Source of the DNA: Clostridium jeddahitimonense
GTDB lineage: Bacteria; Bacillota; Clostridia; Clostridiales; Clostridiaceae
Assembly: GCA_000753455.2 (NCBI GenBank)
Contig: LM994670.1
Location: 485,860 to 545,794 of the forward strand
Length of the DNA stretch: 59,935 nucleotides
Direction: 5' to 3'
Within the stretch, counting starts at the first letter, position 1. Each line of letters opens with the position of its first letter. The translations under genes and the position numbers were made by a program. Below, one piece after another: positions 24,690-35,692 of the stretch. The notes beneath the pieces were generated by a model, which saw nothing but the letters and a program-made list of their open reading frames with translations, did not search any database and had not been told where the DNA came from.

Positions 24690-25493
24690 ATGGAAGAGGG
24701 ATTATATTCTATAGGAGAAGTCTCAAAAATTAAAGAGATTACAGTGAAAACTCTAAGATATTATCATAAGATAGGAATTCTTATACCCAAATTTATTGAT
24801 GAAAATACTGGATATAGATACTATTCCATAGATCAATTTATTTATATTGATATAATAAAAGGATTTAGGGCGTTAGGAACAAGTATAGTTGAATTACAAG
24901 AAATTTTTGGTGAATGTGATATGGATAAATTGTTAGATTTTCTTGATGAGAAGAGATATGAGGCAGAAGAAAATATAAACAAGATGAAAAATATAATAAG
25001 CAATATAGATGCACTAACAAAAGGAATAAGAGTTTCTAGAGGGTTAGTAAAAAATAATGAAATCAATATTAAGATTTTTGAAGAGCGTAAGATAGTTACA
25101 GTGCCATGCAAAGAAGTAGGAGGATTAAAGGAATTACTTTATTACTCCAATTTAGATAAAATAATTAAGGAACAAAATATAAAGCAAACTATGGAGAGGG
25201 GAATAATATACAGATTAAATAAAGATAGCACTCTTGAATCTATGTATGTATTTAATACTATTGAAGAGGAGAATTTAATTAGCAGCAGTAATATAATGAT
25301 ATTGCCAAAAGGTAAATATTTAACTTTAATATATAATAGTGAAAATGCTAGTGAATGTGGGAAGAAAATGCTTGGATTTATTAATGAAAATAAATTGAAG
25401 CCTGAAGAATGGATAGAAATTGAATTATTTAATAATATTTTTGAGACTGAATTATACAATTGTCAGATACAAGTTCTTGTAGAGAGAATGTAA
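24690..25493 (+). CDS. MerR-family regulator with effector-binding domain (BmrR type)
   Basis: This is a 267-aa regulator. Residues 1-75 are a MerR winged helix (LYSIGEVSKIKEITVKTLRY, then YHKIGILIPKFIDENTGYRYY). A long dimerisation helix spans about 80-120, and the last 150 residues resemble a GyrI-like effector-binding domain (MERGIIYRLN, LPKGKYLTLIY, CQIQVLVERM). ATG 24690 is used: GGAGG lies 7 bases upstream, whereas the upstream ATG at 24678 overlaps it. BmrR relatives sense lipophilic cations and activate efflux or acetyltransferase genes; here the divergent GNAT is the nearest candidate target. The ligand is unknown. Confidence 0.9.
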   Translation: MEEGLYSIGEVSKIKEITVKTLRYYHKIGILIPKFIDENTGYRYYSIDQFIYIDIIKGFRALGTSIVELQEIFGECDMDKLLDFLDEKRYEAEENINKMKNIISNIDALTKGIRVSRGLVKNNEINIKIFEERKIVTVPCKEVGGLKELLYYSNLDKIIKEQNIKQTMERGIIYRLNKDSTLESMYVFNTIEEENLISSSNIMILPKGKYLTLIYNSENASECGKKMLGFINENKLKPEEWIEIELFNNIFETELYNCQIQVLVERM

Positions 25494-25495
25494 GG

Positions 25496-25532
25496 AAAAA
25501 CAACTCACTAGAATAGATAGTGAGTTGTTTTT
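25496..25532. terminator. Bidirectional terminator between the MerR and heme oxygenase genes
   Basis: AAAAACAACTCACTA and its exact complement have a 7-base loop and T/A-runs on both sides. Confidence 0.92.
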
Positions 25533-25533
25533 G

Positions 25534-26160
25534 TTATTTTAACTTAGCTTCTAATTCATTTGATATTGCTAGATTATATATATAAGCGTTGTTAACTTCG
25601 TTTATAAAGTCAATTTTCTTTTCTTCTGGAAGATTGATACCAGCTAGCATGTTATGATATTTCATAACATATCCTCTTAAATCAGTAATCTCAGGGAAGT
25701 TATAGTAGTTTAATCCTTCACCAGATATCTTATAGCTTGTACTTAATAGAGATAGGAAAGTTCTACCACCGAATAAGTCAGCTAAAAATCTTGTATAAGC
25801 ATAAGCTACAACAAGCTCAGGATTTTTTTCTGATAATTCTTCAATTTTAGCTACACAAGCTTCGGTAGAAGCAAGAAGTTTAATTGAATCTACTTTATCC
25901 CCTAAAAGGAATTTTAAGTCTTTTCTCATAAGTTCAGAACGATATAATTCCCTAGTAACAAAAGGCTTAACTATTTCATTATTTTCATTTTTATCTAAAG
26001 CCATCTCAATAGCTCTATACATTCTTTCTAGGTTTAAGATATATTCAGCATATCCTTCGACAGAAGCAGTTCCATCAACTAATTTTTTTATATATCCTGT
26101 GTTTTCTGCTGCACTATGTAGCAATGAAGTTTTTTCTCTTATATACATCATAAATTTCAT
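25534..26160 (-). CDS. Heme oxygenase family protein
   Basis: This is a 208-aa all-helical protein of the biliverdin-forming heme oxygenase family, related to the clostridial HemT-type enzymes. The proximal heme ligand is the His in TSLLHSAAENTGYIK. The distal helix carries ADLFGGRTFLSLL, the GG kink over the heme. The conserved N-terminal KTSLLHxxAE pattern and total length fit. ATG 26160 is chosen because GAGGTG lies 6 bases upstream; the longer GTG start is part of that Shine-Dalgarno. A Fur-type palindrome lies about 55 bases upstream, so iron repression is likely. In anaerobes the enzyme may serve heme iron use or oxygen protection. Confidence 0.92.
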   Translation of the reverse strand: MKFMMYIREKTSLLHSAAENTGYIKKLVDGTASVEGYAEYILNLERMYRAIEMALDKNENNEIVKPFVTRELYRSELMRKDLKFLLGDKVDSIKLLASTEACVAKIEELSEKNPELVVAYAYTRFLADLFGGRTFLSLLSTSYKISGEGLNYYNFPEITDLRGYVMKYHNMLAGINLPEEKKIDFINEVNNAYIYNLAISNELEAKLK

Positions 26161-26211
26161 TTTTATCACCTCAAATATTATAGTATTATTTAATTGATAA
26201 CATATATCATT

Positions 26212-26226
26212 AGATAATAATTATCA
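26212..26226. promoter_or_regulatory. Fur-box-like palindrome upstream of heme oxygenase
   Basis: AGATAATAATTATCA matches the 7-1-7 Fur consensus TGATAATNATTATCA at every defined position but the first. TGATAATTGATG follows at 26231. It lies in the 300-base divergent region between heme oxygenase and the RpiR gene. Such AT-rich palindromes can also be PerR sites. Confidence 0.75.
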
Positions 26227-26460
26227 AATATGATAATTGATGAAAAAAGATTAATTCTGATTAAAACAGTCTGATATACTCGTGATTTCTCTTAAATTCT
26301 TAGTATTTTCCATTAGGTTATATAGCTTAATAATTAGTATAAGTTTTGATAGTGAAGTTTGAGTAAAAATTCTATTTAGAATAATTTAAATATTAGGTAA
26401 AATATATACATAATGTATAGAGTGAAAAGATATAATTATGTGCGAAGATAGGAGTTAAAA

Positions 26461-27174
26461 ATGATGGAGCCTGAGGAAATTAAATATTTTAGTGAAAAGG
26501 AAATGAGAATATATGATTATATAAATAAAAATAGTGATAAATTTCCTTATATGACTATAAGAGAAGTAGCTGATGAAGTATCAGTATCAACTACAACTAT
26601 ATTAAATTTTATCAAAAAGATGGGATACCCCAATTATAGTAGTTTTAAATATGAATATAAGATAAAGGAGAAGAAAGAAAAAATCAAAGGGGATAAGTAT
26701 GATTTTAAAGAAGTTATAAAATGTTTAGATAAATTTGATTCCACATTTTATAAAGATAAATTTGAATGTGCTATTAATATCTTAAGAAATAGTGATAATG
26801 TTATATTTATAGGAATAGGGAATTCAGGTATTATAGCTCAATATGGAGCAAGATTATTTTCAAGTATTGGGAAATTTTCATTAGCTATAAATGATCCATA
26901 TCTAAGAGTTGGTTACTTAGGTGCAAAGCCTACTGTAATAGTTTTATCAGTATCAGGAGAAACACCAGAAACTATTAGAGAAGTCGATGAGTTTAAAAAG
27001 CTAGGATGCAAGATTATTGTAATAGCTACAAGTGAGAATTGTACTCTTGCTAGAATGTCGGATGTTACAATTCCGTATTATATTGAGTCGGTTCATAATG
27101 AGCTTATAGATATAACTACCCAAATGCCTGCTATAGGAATAATTGAAAATTTAAGTAGAATATTAAGTAATTAA
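26461..27174 (+). CDS. RpiR/MurR-family regulator (first of two)
   Basis: This is a 237-aa regulator. The N-terminal helix-turn-helix (MTIREVADEVSVSTTTILNF, KKMGYPNYSSFK) is joined to a C-terminal SIS sugar-phosphate domain (NVIFIGIGNSGIIAQYGARL, VIVLSVSGETPETIREV). AGGAG precedes the ATG. It is followed by a terminator and then, in the same direction, a PTS permease and a 6-phospho-beta-glucosidase, so it probably controls that operon through a phosphorylated sugar bound by the SIS domain. The ligand identity is inferred from neighbours only. Confidence 0.93.
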   Translation: MMEPEEIKYFSEKEMRIYDYINKNSDKFPYMTIREVADEVSVSTTTILNFIKKMGYPNYSSFKYEYKIKEKKEKIKGDKYDFKEVIKCLDKFDSTFYKDKFECAINILRNSDNVIFIGIGNSGIIAQYGARLFSSIGKFSLAINDPYLRVGYLGAKPTVIVLSVSGETPETIREVDEFKKLGCKIIVIATSENCTLARMSDVTIPYYIESVHNELIDITTQMPAIGIIENLSRILSN

Positions 27175-27207
27175 AACATAGCTATATAAAAAACGCTATG
27201 TTTTTTA
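27173..27207 (+). terminator. Terminator of the first RpiR gene
   Basis: AAAACATAGC pairs with GCTATGTTTT across a 12-base loop and runs into TTTTTT. Confidence 0.9.
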
Positions 27208-27291
27208 TATTTAACAAAAAATATAAAATGATTGCCTTTTATAGAACTCATAAAGTTATTCACATTTTATTTACAATTGATATAATTATTT

Positions 27292-27314
27292 TTGAAATCG
27301 ATTCAAATTATAAT
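27292..27314 (+). promoter_or_regulatory. Putative operator and -10 of the PTS operon
   Basis: TTGAA-ATCGA-TTCAA (27292-27306) is an inverted repeat of 5-bp halves directly upstream of TATAAT (27309-27314). No clear -35 is present. A site for the neighbouring RpiR protein is a reasonable guess. TTGGCCAAAT also occurs at 27335, downstream of the start region. Confidence 0.5.
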
Positions 27315-27385
27315 TAATAACTAATTAATTTTGGTTGGCCAAATATATTTTAAAATCTTTATAAAAGAAAGGGTTGAAATAAAAT

Positions 27386-30144
<2,759 letters not shown>

Positions 30145-30177
30145 TAATTATATAGAAGAGTTATTAAAGGAGTTACC

Positions 30178-30777
30178 ATGAAAGAATTAATATTAAAATT
30201 AAAATTTGATAAGCCAAATAATATAGGATTTCTAAGAAGATTTATATCATATATGATGGATTGGTATATTGGTGGAATGCTAACTTCATTGCCAATTATT
30301 TTAACTTATACGGCTATGAATAGTAGTAATATAGGGACCATAGAGCAAAATATAAATATATTTGAATATCCTTTAAATATAATAATTGGACTTGCGTCAT
30401 TCATGGTAGCCGCACTTTATTATGTATATGTACCTATGTTTATAAATAATGGACAAACACTAGGAAAGAAAATAATGAAGCTAAGAATAGTAAGTAATGA
30501 TTATAGTGAAGCTTCAAAAAAGCAAATATTTATAAGACAATTTGTTATTATTCTTTTATTAGAAGGAAGTCTTTATACTTCAAGTAATATGTTACATCAA
30601 GTGCTTAATGAAGTTACAGGAGCAAATATTGTAAGTATTTATAATACTATAGGTATAGCGATAACAGCATTATCAGCACTTTTAGTTGTAATATTTAAAT
30701 CAAGAAGAGCTTTGCATGATATTATAACTAGTACTAGAGTTGTTGCAGAAAATTCAATTGAATTAAGCTTGGTATAA
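30178..30777 (+). CDS. RDD family membrane protein
   Basis: This is a 199-aa protein with four predicted helices. It begins its domain with FLRRFISYMMDWYIGGMLTS, where the R-x3-Y-x2-D pattern is the RDD-domain hallmark, and later has NGQTLGKKIMKLRIVS, also conserved in the family. AAAGGAG lies 6 bases before the ATG and it follows the glycosidase by 33 bases, so it is probably the third gene of the PTS operon. RDD proteins have no uniform function; some are Na+/H+ antiporters. No role in sugar use is evident. Confidence 0.88.
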   Translation: MKELILKLKFDKPNNIGFLRRFISYMMDWYIGGMLTSLPIILTYTAMNSSNIGTIEQNINIFEYPLNIIIGLASFMVAALYYVYVPMFINNGQTLGKKIMKLRIVSNDYSEASKKQIFIRQFVIILLLEGSLYTSSNMLHQVLNEVTGANIVSIYNTIGIAITALSALLVVIFKSRRALHDIITSTRVVAENSIELSLV

Positions 30778-30793
30778 AATTTAAATATATAAT

Positions 30794-30836
30794 ATATAAA
30801 TCAGGTGTTAATTGAAGCACCTGATTTATATTATTT
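30794..30836 (+). terminator. Terminator of the PTS operon
   Basis: A perfect 14-bp repeat (ATATAAATCAGGTG) with a 10-base loop is followed by TTATTTTT. Confidence 0.9.
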
Positions 30837-30863
30837 TTAGATTAATAAAAAAATAATTTTTGA

Positions 30864-30892
30864 TAAGTTAGATGGATATTTTGTCTAACTTA
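30864..30892. promoter_or_regulatory. Dyad upstream of the ROK kinase gene
   Basis: TAAGTTAGA and TCTAACTTA are exact complements 11 bases apart, without a T-run. It lies 55 bases before the gene and may be an operator or a 5' hairpin. Confidence 0.45.
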
Positions 30893-30946
30893 AGAAGAAG
30901 AAACATAAATATAGTAATGGAAATGTGAATAAGAGAGGGAGAAGTT

Positions 30947-31840
30947 ATGAATTATTTAGTGTTTGATGTTGGAGGAAGTGCTATAAAATATTCTTTAATG
31001 AATGATTCTTTGGAAATGATAGAAAAGGGCAGTGAAAAAACTCCTAAGGATTCATTGGAAAATTTTAAAAAAGTCATAAAAAGTATATATGAAAAATATA
31101 AAGATAATATTGACGGAATAGCAATGTCTTTACCTGGATTAATAAATAGAAAGACTAATAAGATGCAAATTCCAGGAGCATTAGAATATAATTTTGGAGT
31201 AGACATATTAAGTGAATTAAAATCTGTAACTACGGATAGATTTACAATAGAAAATGATGCTAAATGTGCAGCTTTATGTGAAGTAACTTATGGAAGTTTA
31301 AAAGGGACTAGTGTTGGTGCAGTGTGTATAATAGGTACTGGTATTGGCGGCGGAGTTACTATTGGAGATAATGTTCTTACTGGAAGTAATGGATTTGCAG
31401 GAGAGTTTAGCTATTTTTCAACTAATTGGAGAGATTATGAAGGGTTTAATAGTAAATGGGCAGTTGAAAATAGCTCTTTTACTTTAATTTCTATGGTTGC
31501 AAAAGAGAAAGGCTTAGAAGCTAAGGGGCTAGATGGAATTAAGGTTTTTGAGTTCTGTAATAATGGAGATGAGGCTGCTTTAAAAGCTTTAAGTGAATAT
31601 TGTGATATATTAGCAATGGGGTTATGGAATATACAAGCTACTGTAGATCCAGAAAAAATTGCTATTGGTGGGGGTATAAGTAGACAACCAATCCTTATGG
31701 AATATATAAATAAGTCATTAGATAAGGTTTACTCAAAAATGCCTATTCCTATTCCAAGAGTACAGATAGTAAATTGTAAATTCTTTAATGATTCCAACTT
31801 AATCGGAGCATTAGCTAATTATAAAAAAGTATATAAATAA
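30947..31840 (+). CDS. ROK family sugar kinase (beta-glucoside kinase type)
   Basis: This is a 297-aa ASKHA-fold kinase. The phosphate-1 motif is VFDVGGSAIKYSL, the sugar-binding/catalytic region is ENDAKCAALCE, and the phosphate-2 motif is IGTGIGGGVTIGDNVLTGSN with FAGEFSY. It lacks the Cys-rich zinc motif (CxCGxxGC) and the conserved GHxx region of classical ROK glucokinases, which fits the BglK-like subgroup that phosphorylates cellobiose and related beta-glucosides. GAGAGGGAGAAG precedes the ATG. It lies between the PTS operon and a second RpiR regulator and has its own terminator. Confidence 0.9.
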   Translation: MNYLVFDVGGSAIKYSLMNDSLEMIEKGSEKTPKDSLENFKKVIKSIYEKYKDNIDGIAMSLPGLINRKTNKMQIPGALEYNFGVDILSELKSVTTDRFTIENDAKCAALCEVTYGSLKGTSVGAVCIIGTGIGGGVTIGDNVLTGSNGFAGEFSYFSTNWRDYEGFNSKWAVENSSFTLISMVAKEKGLEAKGLDGIKVFEFCNNGDEAALKALSEYCDILAMGLWNIQATVDPEKIAIGGGISRQPILMEYINKSLDKVYSKMPIPIPRVQIVNCKFFNDSNLIGALANYKKVYK

Positions 31841-31845
31841 CATAG

Positions 31846-31891
31846 ATAGCTATATGAAGTTTAGTTTATTTACTATTCTTCATATAGCTAT
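31846..31891. terminator. Terminator of the ROK gene
   Basis: ATAGCTATATGAAG and its exact complement enclose an 18-base loop, with TTTAGTTT after it. Confidence 0.8.
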
Positions 31892-32037
31892 TTAGTTTAT
31901 GAAGTTTATTATATGAAAACATACTATAAATTAAATAGTGTATTATGTATTTAAGATATATTTGGTAAAATAGGTATGTAAAATATGAACATGTTTTATA
32001 TAAATATAAACAAAATACATAGGGGATGGAAATAAAG

Positions 32038-32766
32038 ATGAATCTTTTAGAAAAAGTAAAGTCGCTTAATGAGTTAGAGTATCTTATTTACGTATATTTA
32101 AATAAAGATAAGAATAGGGTTAAGGATTTAAAGCTTAAAGATGTAGCTGATGAACTACATGTATCTCAATCAATGGTTACTAGGGTATGTAAAAAATTGG
32201 GGTTTGATGGTTTTAGTGAATATAAGTTACATTTAAGATATACTGAGGAAAATAATCAAAAGGTAAAGAGTGAAAAGTTAAATTATCTTTTAGACTATTT
32301 TCAAAGGTCAACTACGGAAAGTTCCATGGCACAAATAAAGACAGTTGCAAATGCAATAGTAGACAGTAGTGAGGTATTGTTCTTCGGGTTAGGTTTATCC
32401 TCTGCAATAGCAAAATATGCAGCTTTATTATTTAATCGTAAAGGGTTTAGAACTGCATTTGTTGATGATATGAGCTGGCGTGTAGAAAATATTTATGACT
32501 CAAAAACATTGGCAATTATTCTGACTGTATCAGGTGAAACGGAAGAAGTTAATAAAGTTATATTGAACTTAAAGAATAGAGGGCTAAAAGTTGTAGTTAT
32601 TAGTAATAGAGAGATTTCTACAGCTGCTAAACTAGCCGATTATAGTATAGGATATTATGTGCCTAATAATCGTGATAAATATTTTCACAATTCAGCTACT
32701 CAAGTACCAGTAATACATATTATAGAAAGTATAAGTGATGAAATTCAAAGTTTAATGAAGGCATAA
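32038..32766 (+). CDS. RpiR/MurR-family regulator (second of two)
   Basis: This is a 242-aa regulator with an N-terminal helix-turn-helix (LKLKDVADELHVSQSMVTRV, then CKKLGFDGFSEYKLHLR) and a C-terminal SIS domain (EVLFFGLGLSSAIAKYAALL, AIILTVSGETEEVNKVIL). Starting at ATG 32038 gives MNLLEKVKSLNELEYLIY, the usual family N-terminus; an ATG at 32026 abuts the AGGGG. It shares only family-level similarity with the RpiR protein at 26461. Together the two bracket the beta-glucoside genes, suggesting that one answers the PTS route and the other the ROK route, which is inference. Confidence 0.92.
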   Translation: MNLLEKVKSLNELEYLIYVYLNKDKNRVKDLKLKDVADELHVSQSMVTRVCKKLGFDGFSEYKLHLRYTEENNQKVKSEKLNYLLDYFQRSTTESSMAQIKTVANAIVDSSEVLFFGLGLSSAIAKYAALLFNRKGFRTAFVDDMSWRVENIYDSKTLAIILTVSGETEEVNKVILNLKNRGLKVVVISNREISTAAKLADYSIGYYVPNNRDKYFHNSATQVPVIHIIESISDEIQSLMKA

Positions 32767-32797
32767 TTTATATTATAATACTGCTAACGTTAAAGAA

Positions 32798-32830
32798 ATT
32801 ACCTCTTACCTCTAATATATTACCACTTAC
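32798..32830 (+). promoter_or_regulatory. Tandem direct repeats, probable LytTR binding site
   Basis: ATTACCTCTTAC (32798-32809) and ATTACCACTTAC (32819-32830) match at 11 of 12 positions and start 21 bp apart, two helical turns. Tandem repeats with this spacing are how LytTR domains bind. They end 10 bp before the -35 of the LytTR gene. Confidence 0.7.
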
Positions 32831-32840
32831 ATTATTCAAG

Positions 32841-32869
32841 TTTACAGGAAATTTTAAGATGGATATAAT
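32841..32869 (+). promoter_or_regulatory. Promoter of the LytTR / LiaF-like operon
   Basis: TTTACA (32841-32846) and TATAAT (32864-32869) are 17 bases apart, with a start expected at about 32876. The gene must therefore begin after this, at ATG 32892. Confidence 0.8.
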
Positions 32870-32891
32870 TAATAATGTGGAGAGTGAGAAG

Positions 32892-33347
32892 ATGAAAATA
32901 CGGATAGAAGTTGATGAAAATATAAAGGAAAATGAAGTTATTATTAGATGTAATGAATTAGATGAAGAAATTAAAAAGATTCAAAAGCTACTTTTAGAGA
33001 TAGCATCTCAAAATAAGCAAATGATATTTTATAAAGGAAATACAGAGTATTATATTTCTTTAGAAAATATACTGTTTTTTGAGACAGAGGAAAGTGGAAT
33101 AAGCGCACATACAGTTAAAGATGTATATAGCGTTAAATACAAGCTTTATGAATTAGAGGATATTTTGCCAATGAATTTTTTAAGAATATCTAAATCAACA
33201 ATTCTTAACACTAACCACATTTATTCAATAACTAGAAATATAACATCAGCAAGTATAGTTGAATTTCAGCACACACATAAAAAGGTATTCGTATCACGAC
33301 ATTATTATAAAATATTACAGTTAAAGTTATCAGAAAAGAGGAGATAG
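32892..33347 (+). CDS. LytTR-domain DNA-binding regulator
   Basis: This is a 151-aa protein without a receiver domain. A short N-terminal region with a helical stretch (KIRIEVDENIKENEVIIRC, LDEEIKKIQKLLLEI) leads to a LytTR domain of about 95 residues: YYISLENILFFETEESGI, YKLYELEDILPMNFLRISKS, and TILNTNHIYSI. An ATG at 32859 is excluded because it lies on the -10 box. GGAGAGTGAG precedes the chosen start. The next gene, two bases after the stop, is a LiaF-like membrane protein. Such LytTR/membrane-protein pairs often act as regulator and inhibitor, controlling their own operon. Tandem repeats upstream support autoactivation. Confidence 0.92.
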   Translation: MKIRIEVDENIKENEVIIRCNELDEEIKKIQKLLLEIASQNKQMIFYKGNTEYYISLENILFFETEESGISAHTVKDVYSVKYKLYELEDILPMNFLRISKSTILNTNHIYSITRNITSASIVEFQHTHKKVFVSRHYYKILQLKLSEKRR

Positions 33348-33348
33348 G

Positions 33349-34047
33349 ATGAGAAAAGAAAGAGTTTTTTGGGGATTATTTCTTGTAGTTGGTGCTATAG
33401 TTTTGCTTATAAGTAAGCTTGGATATTTTTCAGATACCAATATTTTTAGCTTGTTATTTACACTTCTTTTAGTAGGTATAATAATTAAAAGTCTTATTAG
33501 ACTTAATTTTCCGGGGATTTTATTTCCATTAGCGTTTATTGCAATAATTTACGATGATAAGCTAGGAATTACAGCGATTACTCCATGGACTGTACTTATT
33601 GTAGCTTTACTTTTAAGTATAGGGCTTTCATTAATTTTTAGTAAAAGACCTAAGAAGTATAAAATGAATTATAAGTGGGATGGAGATATACCAGAGACCA
33701 TAAATATAGAAGATGAAGGTCATATAAAATTATCAACGTCATTTGGAAGTAGCATAAAGTATGTAAATACAGATAAATTTGAATATGCTGATTTAGAATG
33801 TTCTTTTGGAAATATGAAAATATATTTTGATAATGCTACTATGGCAAAGGATAATGCAATTATTAAAGTTGATGTTTCTTTTGCAGGGATGCAGATATAT
33901 GTACCAAGGGGATGGCAGGTTATAAATAATACTGATGTTTCTTTTGGAGCTCTTGAAGAGAAGAATAAGAGAGAAGTAGTAATAACCAATACATTAACTA
34001 TAATAGGAGATATAAGCTTTGCTGGAGTAGAGGTTTTTTATATTTAA
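33349..34047 (+). CDS. LiaF-like membrane protein with C-terminal DUF2154-type domain
   Basis: This is a 232-aa protein. Four hydrophobic segments lie in residues 8-105 (beginning VFWGLFLVVGAIVLLISKL), followed by a cytoplasmic beta-helix-like domain of about 110 residues with repeating SFGSS, SFGNM, SFAGM, SFGAL and SFAGVEVF turns. This repeat is typical of the LiaF/YvqF C-terminal domain that restrains signalling in cell-wall stress systems. It starts two bases after the LytTR gene stop and overlaps its GGAG, so the two are coupled. It probably modulates the LytTR regulator in place of a kinase, which is inference from gene order. Confidence 0.88.
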   Translation: MRKERVFWGLFLVVGAIVLLISKLGYFSDTNIFSLLFTLLLVGIIIKSLIRLNFPGILFPLAFIAIIYDDKLGITAITPWTVLIVALLLSIGLSLIFSKRPKKYKMNYKWDGDIPETINIEDEGHIKLSTSFGSSIKYVNTDKFEYADLECSFGNMKIYFDNATMAKDNAIIKVDVSFAGMQIYVPRGWQVINNTDVSFGALEEKNKREVVITNTLTIIGDISFAGVEVFYI

Positions 34048-34080
34048 TTTATTAAGGAATAACATTATAAATAGCAAATA

Positions 34081-34124
34081 AAATTAGCGCTATGAAATTA
34101 AATATTTCATAGCGCTAATTTATT
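34081..34124. terminator. Bidirectional terminator
   Basis: AAATTAGCGCTATGAAAT and its exact complement enclose a 5-base loop, with T-runs on both strands, between convergent genes. Confidence 0.93.
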
Positions 34125-34134
34125 TTAAAGGTAA

Positions 34135-34800
34135 CTATTTTATAGCTTTTTTAAATTCTTTATAGCCTATTAAAACAACCCATACATATGCTAATGTTTT
34201 TGGTATCATAAGCATTCCTACAAAGAAGTTTTCAGAAGCCCAAAGTACAACTGGTGCGTAGAAAGCAAATGATAAAAATACAGCTATACCTAGATTTTTA
34301 TAATCCTTATCATTATTTTTAGCTCCATAGCTATATAAAAGATAAATCATTATAATTCCCATAATTGCAAAAGGAATGTTTCTATATATACCCCAGCTTA
34401 AAGGTGGATTATTTACAAACCAATCGTTTTGAGGGAATAAGCAAAGTATTATTCTTATAGCTGATAATAAATACATTGTTATATCTAATAATTTTGAATT
34501 CTTGACATCAAATCTCATTTTCCAAATCTTATAAAGTATTAAATAGAATATAGTCATAGTTATTGATGTAACTAATTTACCAAAGCCTAGTGCAGCTGCA
34601 TTATTTTCTAAGCCTGTAGTTAGTAATGCATAAATTCTAGGTATAAGGTGGAATGAATCACCTAATCCTAAGATTAATGACATAAAGCCAAACATTTTAA
34701 AGTATTGATTATCTTTTGATTTTCGTATCATTATTATTCCTAAAGAAATAACAGTAGTTAAATAAACCACATGAAAAATTGGTTCCATAATTGCTTGCAT
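34135..34800 (-). CDS. Polytopic membrane protein of unknown function
   Basis: This is a 221-aa protein with about seven hydrophobic segments. Features are an N-terminal EPIFHVVYLTTVISLGIIMI, GLGDSFHLIPRIYAL with a buried Asp and His, and a C-terminal LMIPKTLAYVWVVLIGYKEF. The His/Asp pair inside membrane helices is notable, but no transporter or enzyme family is recognised. AAGGAG precedes the ATG. It is divergent from the two-component genes at 34967, and the gap between them holds the regulator's extended -10 promoter. Confidence 0.75.
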   Translation of the reverse strand: MQAIMEPIFHVVYLTTVISLGIIMIRKSKDNQYFKMFGFMSLILGLGDSFHLIPRIYALLTTGLENNAAALGFGKLVTSITMTIFYLILYKIWKMRFDVKNSKLLDITMYLLSAIRIILCLFPQNDWFVNNPPLSWGIYRNIPFAIMGIIMIYLLYSYGAKNNDKDYKNLGIAVFLSFAFYAPVVLWASENFFVGMLMIPKTLAYVWVVLIGYKEFKKAIK

Positions 34801-34932
34801 AATTTTATTCTCCTTAATATTTTTTTGTACCGGTGTCTGATATTAGTTTATTATAGACAGATTTAATTAGTATAAACTCTATCTTAAATCCATCTTAAAT
34901 AAATTAATAATAAGAGAAATTAAAGGTTAATA

Positions 34933-34941
34933 TGATATAAT
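34933..34941 (+). promoter_or_regulatory. Extended -10 promoter of the second two-component system
   Basis: TGATATAAT (TG-N-TATAAT) lies 26 bases before the start codon; no strong -35 is visible. Confidence 0.6.
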
Positions 34942-34966
34942 CTAGAAAATAAAAGGAGTGTGGGAT

Positions 34967-35689
34967 ATGAATAGTATTTTTGATAAATTTAAAGTTTTAA
35001 TAATAGATGATGAAGAGGATATTACAGATATCTTAGACACTGTATTAAAACGTGAAGGGTTTAGTAATATTTTTATAGCTAACAATGGAAAAGACGGAAT
35101 AGAGTTATTTAAAAAGGTAAATCCAGATATAGTATTACTAGATATTATGCTGCCTGATATAAGTGGATATGATGTTTTTAATGAGTTAAGAAAATATAGT
35201 AAAGTACCAATTCTATTTATATCAGCCAAAACAGAAGAAGTAGATAGATTATTAGGTTTTGCTATAGGTGCAGATGATTATATAACTAAGCCTTTTAGTG
35301 CAAAAGAAGTAGCTTTTAGATTAAAAGCTAGATTAAAAACTTTTGATAATATAGTTACTAATAAAAGTATTAATGAAAATAAGATAATAAAATTTGGGGA
35401 TGTAGAAATAAATGAGGAAACAGGAGAAGTATATAAAGGTGGGGAAATTTTAGACTTTACAGCTAAAGAGTTAAAGTTACTAATGTACTTAATAAACAAT
35501 CCCAATAGAATTATAAGTAAAGAGATGATTTGTAATGAAGTATGGGGTGAAGATTTCTTTGGATATGACAATACAATTACAGTACATATAAGAAGACTTA
35601 GAAAAAAGATAGAAGATAATCCTTCTAAACCTAAATATATAACTACAGTAATTGGCCTAGGATATAAATTTGTAATGAAGGGAGAGTAA
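34967..35689 (+). CDS. OmpR/PhoB-family response regulator
   Basis: This is a 240-aa regulator. The receiver domain has the acidic cluster IIDDEED (residues 12-18), phospho-acceptor Asp59 in IVLLDIMLPDISG, Ser in LFISAKT and Lys in ITKPFS. The winged helix ends with DNTITVHIRRLRKKIEDNPS and YITTVIGLGYKF. ATG 34967 is chosen because AAGGAG lies 9 bases upstream; a GTG at 34958 touches it. The partner kinase starts 4 bases after its stop. The adjacent divergent membrane protein may be a target. Confidence 0.93.
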   Translation: MNSIFDKFKVLIIDDEEDITDILDTVLKREGFSNIFIANNGKDGIELFKKVNPDIVLLDIMLPDISGYDVFNELRKYSKVPILFISAKTEEVDRLLGFAIGADDYITKPFSAKEVAFRLKARLKTFDNIVTNKSINENKIIKFGDVEINEETGEVYKGGEILDFTAKELKLLMYLINNPNRIISKEMICNEVWGEDFFGYDNTITVHIRRLRKKIEDNPSKPKYITTVIGLGYKFVMKGE

Positions 35690-35692
35690 TGT

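Noticed and set aside
24608..27345. TTGGCCAAAT at 24610 and 27335 as a shared regulon site
   Set aside because: A 10-base palindrome occurring twice, once upstream of MerR and once downstream of the PTS promoter, is too little to link unrelated operons.
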